Shown piece after piece: positions 61,956 to 64,000 of a stretch of DNA of 64,000 bases; the stretch's first letter is position 1; each line of letters opens with the position of its first letter. Source of the stretch: Flammeovirga aprica JL-4 (GTDB lineage: Bacteria > Bacteroidota > Bacteroidia > Cytophagales > Flammeovirgaceae); contig NZ_JABANE010000012.1 of NCBI RefSeq assembly GCF_012844305.1, positions 45,809 through 109,808 on the forward strand. Reading direction: 5' to 3'. Below the pieces are notes generated by a model that ran no database searches, was not told where the DNA came from, and saw nothing but the letters and a program-made list of their open reading frames with translations. A program made the position numbers and the translations under genes.

Positions 61956-62819
61956 GTGAAAAAATTTTTAACAATACCCAATCCTTGTCACGAGAATTGG
62001 GATCAAATGACTCCCGTTGAAAAAGGTAGATTTTGCAAAGTATGTTCTAAAAAAGTGTATGACTTAACAGACTTATCTACTTCTGAAGTTGAAAATCTTT
62101 TTGAGGAAAAGGGTGAAAACATTTGTATTAGAATCAAACCGACACAAAATTTCTTACCGATTCGAAAGAAGCAAACATTTAAATTTTCTCCCTATAAATT
62201 AGCGATGAGTGCTATCATAGCGAGTTCTTTAACATTGAGCACAGAAACTTTTAGTCAATCATTAACTACCTATAATCAAGATAAAATTGATATTACAGAT
62301 ACTGATCAATTTGTAACTATTAAAGAGCAAATAGAATGTTCCTATGATCAAGATAAGGTTGACTTTAAACACATGAGAGTAGCTTTGATAACTTTAGATC
62401 AGGTGTATTCCACATTCACCCAAGAAGATGGAAAGTATTCCATGAAAGTTCCCCAAAATATAATTGGAGAGAAAAATATTATCCGTGTATTTCCAAATGA
62501 AATTAGTATTGATACATTCTCCAGAACGTATACATTTTCAAAACAGGATATTTATGAAACAAATATCAAATTCGAAAATATAATAGCGGTAATAGGCGAA
62601 CCTATATTTTTTGAAAAAGACTCAACGAACATTATTTATAAAGGGAAGCCAATAAACACAAGTCAAGAACGAGAATTAATGCTAATTGACCAGGAAACAG
62701 GATGTTGGAACTTGAAAAATGATCTTCACTTTGAATATTTCTGGGGAGAAACAGCTAAAATCTTATCCGACAACAAATTTGAGGAACTCATTATTTTATA
62801 CGAGCTAAATCAATTGTAA
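61956..62819 (+). CDS. Cys-motif membrane protein with carboxypeptidase-regulatory-like region
   Basis: This 287-residue protein begins with GTG. Its N-terminus has a four-Cys-like cluster (PCHENW, FCKVCSKKVYDLTDLS, then ENICIRI), a small zinc-ribbon-like motif common at the start of Bacteroidota membrane proteins. A membrane segment lies near residues 84-100, ahead of a beta-rich region with TFTQEDGKYSMKVP, typical of carboxypeptidase-regulatory-like repeats. The function of this family is not known. Confidence 0.6.
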   Translation: MKKFLTIPNPCHENWDQMTPVEKGRFCKVCSKKVYDLTDLSTSEVENLFEEKGENICIRIKPTQNFLPIRKKQTFKFSPYKLAMSAIIASSLTLSTETFSQSLTTYNQDKIDITDTDQFVTIKEQIECSYDQDKVDFKHMRVALITLDQVYSTFTQEDGKYSMKVPQNIIGEKNIIRVFPNEISIDTFSRTYTFSKQDIYETNIKFENIIAVIGEPIFFEKDSTNIIYKGKPINTSQERELMLIDQETGCWNLKNDLHFEYFWGETAKILSDNKFEELIILYELNQL

Positions 62820-62940
62820 ACTAAAAAAGCAAGTTGTACTATAGTCTCAATAGATGGTCAGAAATAAATAATCTCTTTTTTATAATTCCCATTTAATGAT
62901 TAGATTCATAGATACTTAAAAACATTATTTTTTCGAATCT

Positions 62941-63954
62941 ATGCTGATAAAAAAATACTTCTCGGTATCTGAAATGTTTCTTTGGACACGAAAAGAAACA
63001 TTGTTTTTTGTGATGCTTGCTACAACAGTTACTTTCATTTATGAAGTTTTAGAACAAAAATGGATTGCAATGCCTTGGACTCCCATTGCATTAGTGGGTA
63101 CAGCTTTGGCTTTTGTCATTGGTTTTCGGAATAATGCTGTCTATGGCCGCCTTTGGGAAGGACGGAAAATATGGGGAGGAATAGTGAATGACTCCCGAAC
63201 ATTTGCAATATACGTTGGAGACATGGTCACTAATGAGTACGCAAAAGAAGGGCAGGAACTTTCTAAGGAAGAATTATCGAAACAGAAAAGAATATTAGTT
63301 CACAGGCATATGGCTTGGCTGACGGCATTGCGTTATGCGATGAGAGCTAAAAAGCCATGGGAGAGTTTTATGGATCACCCCACCAATAGAGAATGGGCTC
63401 AAAAAATTCATACACCTGAGTTCGTAGTTCCTGAGGAAGAAGCTTTAGCCCATTATTTACAGCCTGATGAACTTAAGAAAGTCATGGATGTTGGTGGAAA
63501 TAAAGCGGCACATATTATTAAGCTACAATCCAATCATTTACGCTCTCTTAAGGAAAAAGGACTGATTTGGAAATTTTCTTTTCTGAAATTGGAAGATATT
63601 TTAAGAACTTTACTGGCATTGCAAGGGAAATCTGAAAGGATCAAAAACTTTCCTTATCCAAGACAGTATGCTACTTTGAATGTATTCTTTGTATGGATTT
63701 TCATCTTTATTTTACCATTTGGCCTAGTTCCAGAATTTGCCAAACTCGGTGAAAGTCTGATTGGTATTCATCCTTTTATTGGAGGGTTGCTGGTTTGGAT
63801 GGGCATTCCTTTTGCCGCTATGGTATCATGGGTATTCCATACTATGGAAAGGATTGGTACTGTGGGTGAAAATCCATTTGAAGGCTCTGCAAATGATGTT
63901 CCTATCTCTACAATATCAAGGTCTATTGAGGGAGTCTTGGTAAATAGACTCTAG
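62941..63954 (+). CDS. Bestrophin-family channel protein (UPF0187)
   Basis: This 337-residue membrane protein has the bestrophin layout: an N-terminal helix pair with ALVGTALAFVIGFRNNAVYGRLWEGRKIWGGIVNDSR (conserved FRNN and RLWEGR), a central helical region with RHMAWLTALRYAMR, YPRQYATLNVFFVWIFIFILPFGLVPEF in the C-terminal half, and a final VENPFEG-like segment (ENPFEGSANDVPIST). Bacterial bestrophins are pentameric cation or anion channels. The start ATG at 62941 follows a 120-bp gap. A terminator closes the gene. Confidence 0.9.
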   Translation: MLIKKYFSVSEMFLWTRKETLFFVMLATTVTFIYEVLEQKWIAMPWTPIALVGTALAFVIGFRNNAVYGRLWEGRKIWGGIVNDSRTFAIYVGDMVTNEYAKEGQELSKEELSKQKRILVHRHMAWLTALRYAMRAKKPWESFMDHPTNREWAQKIHTPEFVVPEEEALAHYLQPDELKKVMDVGGNKAAHIIKLQSNHLRSLKEKGLIWKFSFLKLEDILRTLLALQGKSERIKNFPYPRQYATLNVFFVWIFIFILPFGLVPEFAKLGESLIGIHPFIGGLLVWMGIPFAAMVSWVFHTMERIGTVGENPFEGSANDVPISTISRSIEGVLVNRL

Positions 63955-63999
63955 CACTCACTAAAATCAGGATATTTATTCTTTTTGGTGAGTGTTTTT
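63955..63999 (+). terminator. Terminator after the bestrophin gene
   Basis: CACTCAC (63955-63961) pairs with GTGAGTG (63988-63994), extended by AAAA/TTTT, followed by a T-run at the window edge. Confidence 0.7.
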
Positions 64000-64000
64000 G

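Noticed and set aside
1..64000. CRISPR arrays, tRNA or rRNA genes
   Set aside because: No regularly spaced direct repeats, no cloverleaf and no rRNA signature were seen in any gap when reading both strands.

Overview
The window reads as chromosomal DNA of a marine-type Bacteroidota bacterium of the order Cytophagales, most like Flammeovirga and relatives. The grounds are AT-rich DNA with few Shine-Dalgarno sites, TAnnTTTG -7 promoter boxes, two very large secreted proteins with type IX secretion (T9SS) C-terminal sorting domains, a GT3 glycogen synthase, GH97 and six-hairpin glycosidase lipoproteins, and a carotenoid cluster of the saproxanthin/myxol type. The genus is an inference. I saw no rRNA, tRNA, CRISPR array or prophage.

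Layout. 1-1.6 kb: the 3' end of a type ISP restriction-modification enzyme cut by the window edge, then a HIRAN-domain gene, possibly the edge of a defence island. 1.7-7 kb: a DUF1684 protein, a DMT transporter, an orphan membrane sensor domain, a SPOR protein and a YbjN-PspA envelope-stress pair. 7-14 kb: glycogen synthase, an acyl-CoA dehydrogenase, and uppS-bamA (envelope biogenesis), with two MITE-like elements between them. 14.3-16.2 kb: TRAP transporter membrane subunits (dctQM) without a binding protein. 16.3-22.6 kb: a seven-gene carotenoid cluster transcribed leftwards as crtI, crtB, idi, crtD-like, cruF, crtZ, crtYcd. It should take GGPP to a monocyclic hydroxylated carotenoid such as saproxanthin; no GGPP synthase gene is present here. 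22.8-38 kb: carbohydrate genes (six-hairpin glycosidase; GH97 with an EEP phosphodiesterase) mixed with SelO, pyrF, a FabH-like KASIII, an HATPase-only membrane protein, a radical SAM/SPASM enzyme, a WYL regulator, ACP phosphodiesterase, a K+ channel and a SiaC-like protein. 38-48.9 kb: an HD phosphohydrolase, two paralogous lipoproteins, a REP-associated tyrosine transposase (RAYT) flanked by inverted REP units, ileS, a large cruciform-rich intergenic region, and a divergent TPR-histidine kinase / LuxR-type response regulator pair. 48.9-59.6 kb: two giant T9SS proteins, one a subtilisin-like protease. 59.9-64 kb: a pseudogene broken by two in-frame stops, two Bacteroidota-type hypothetical proteins and a bestrophin.

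The least ordinary material lies between the genes. It includes a REP/RAYT system whose repeat units show compensatory base changes, a MITE family with TAA target duplications that once abuts a gene's stop and start codons, a second TIR element sharing a 15-bp core with the first, and a GCAATCGGTT motif shared by two carbohydrate-gene promoter regions. I did not find a clearly new multi-gene system; the REP/RAYT unit is the best candidate for novelty.
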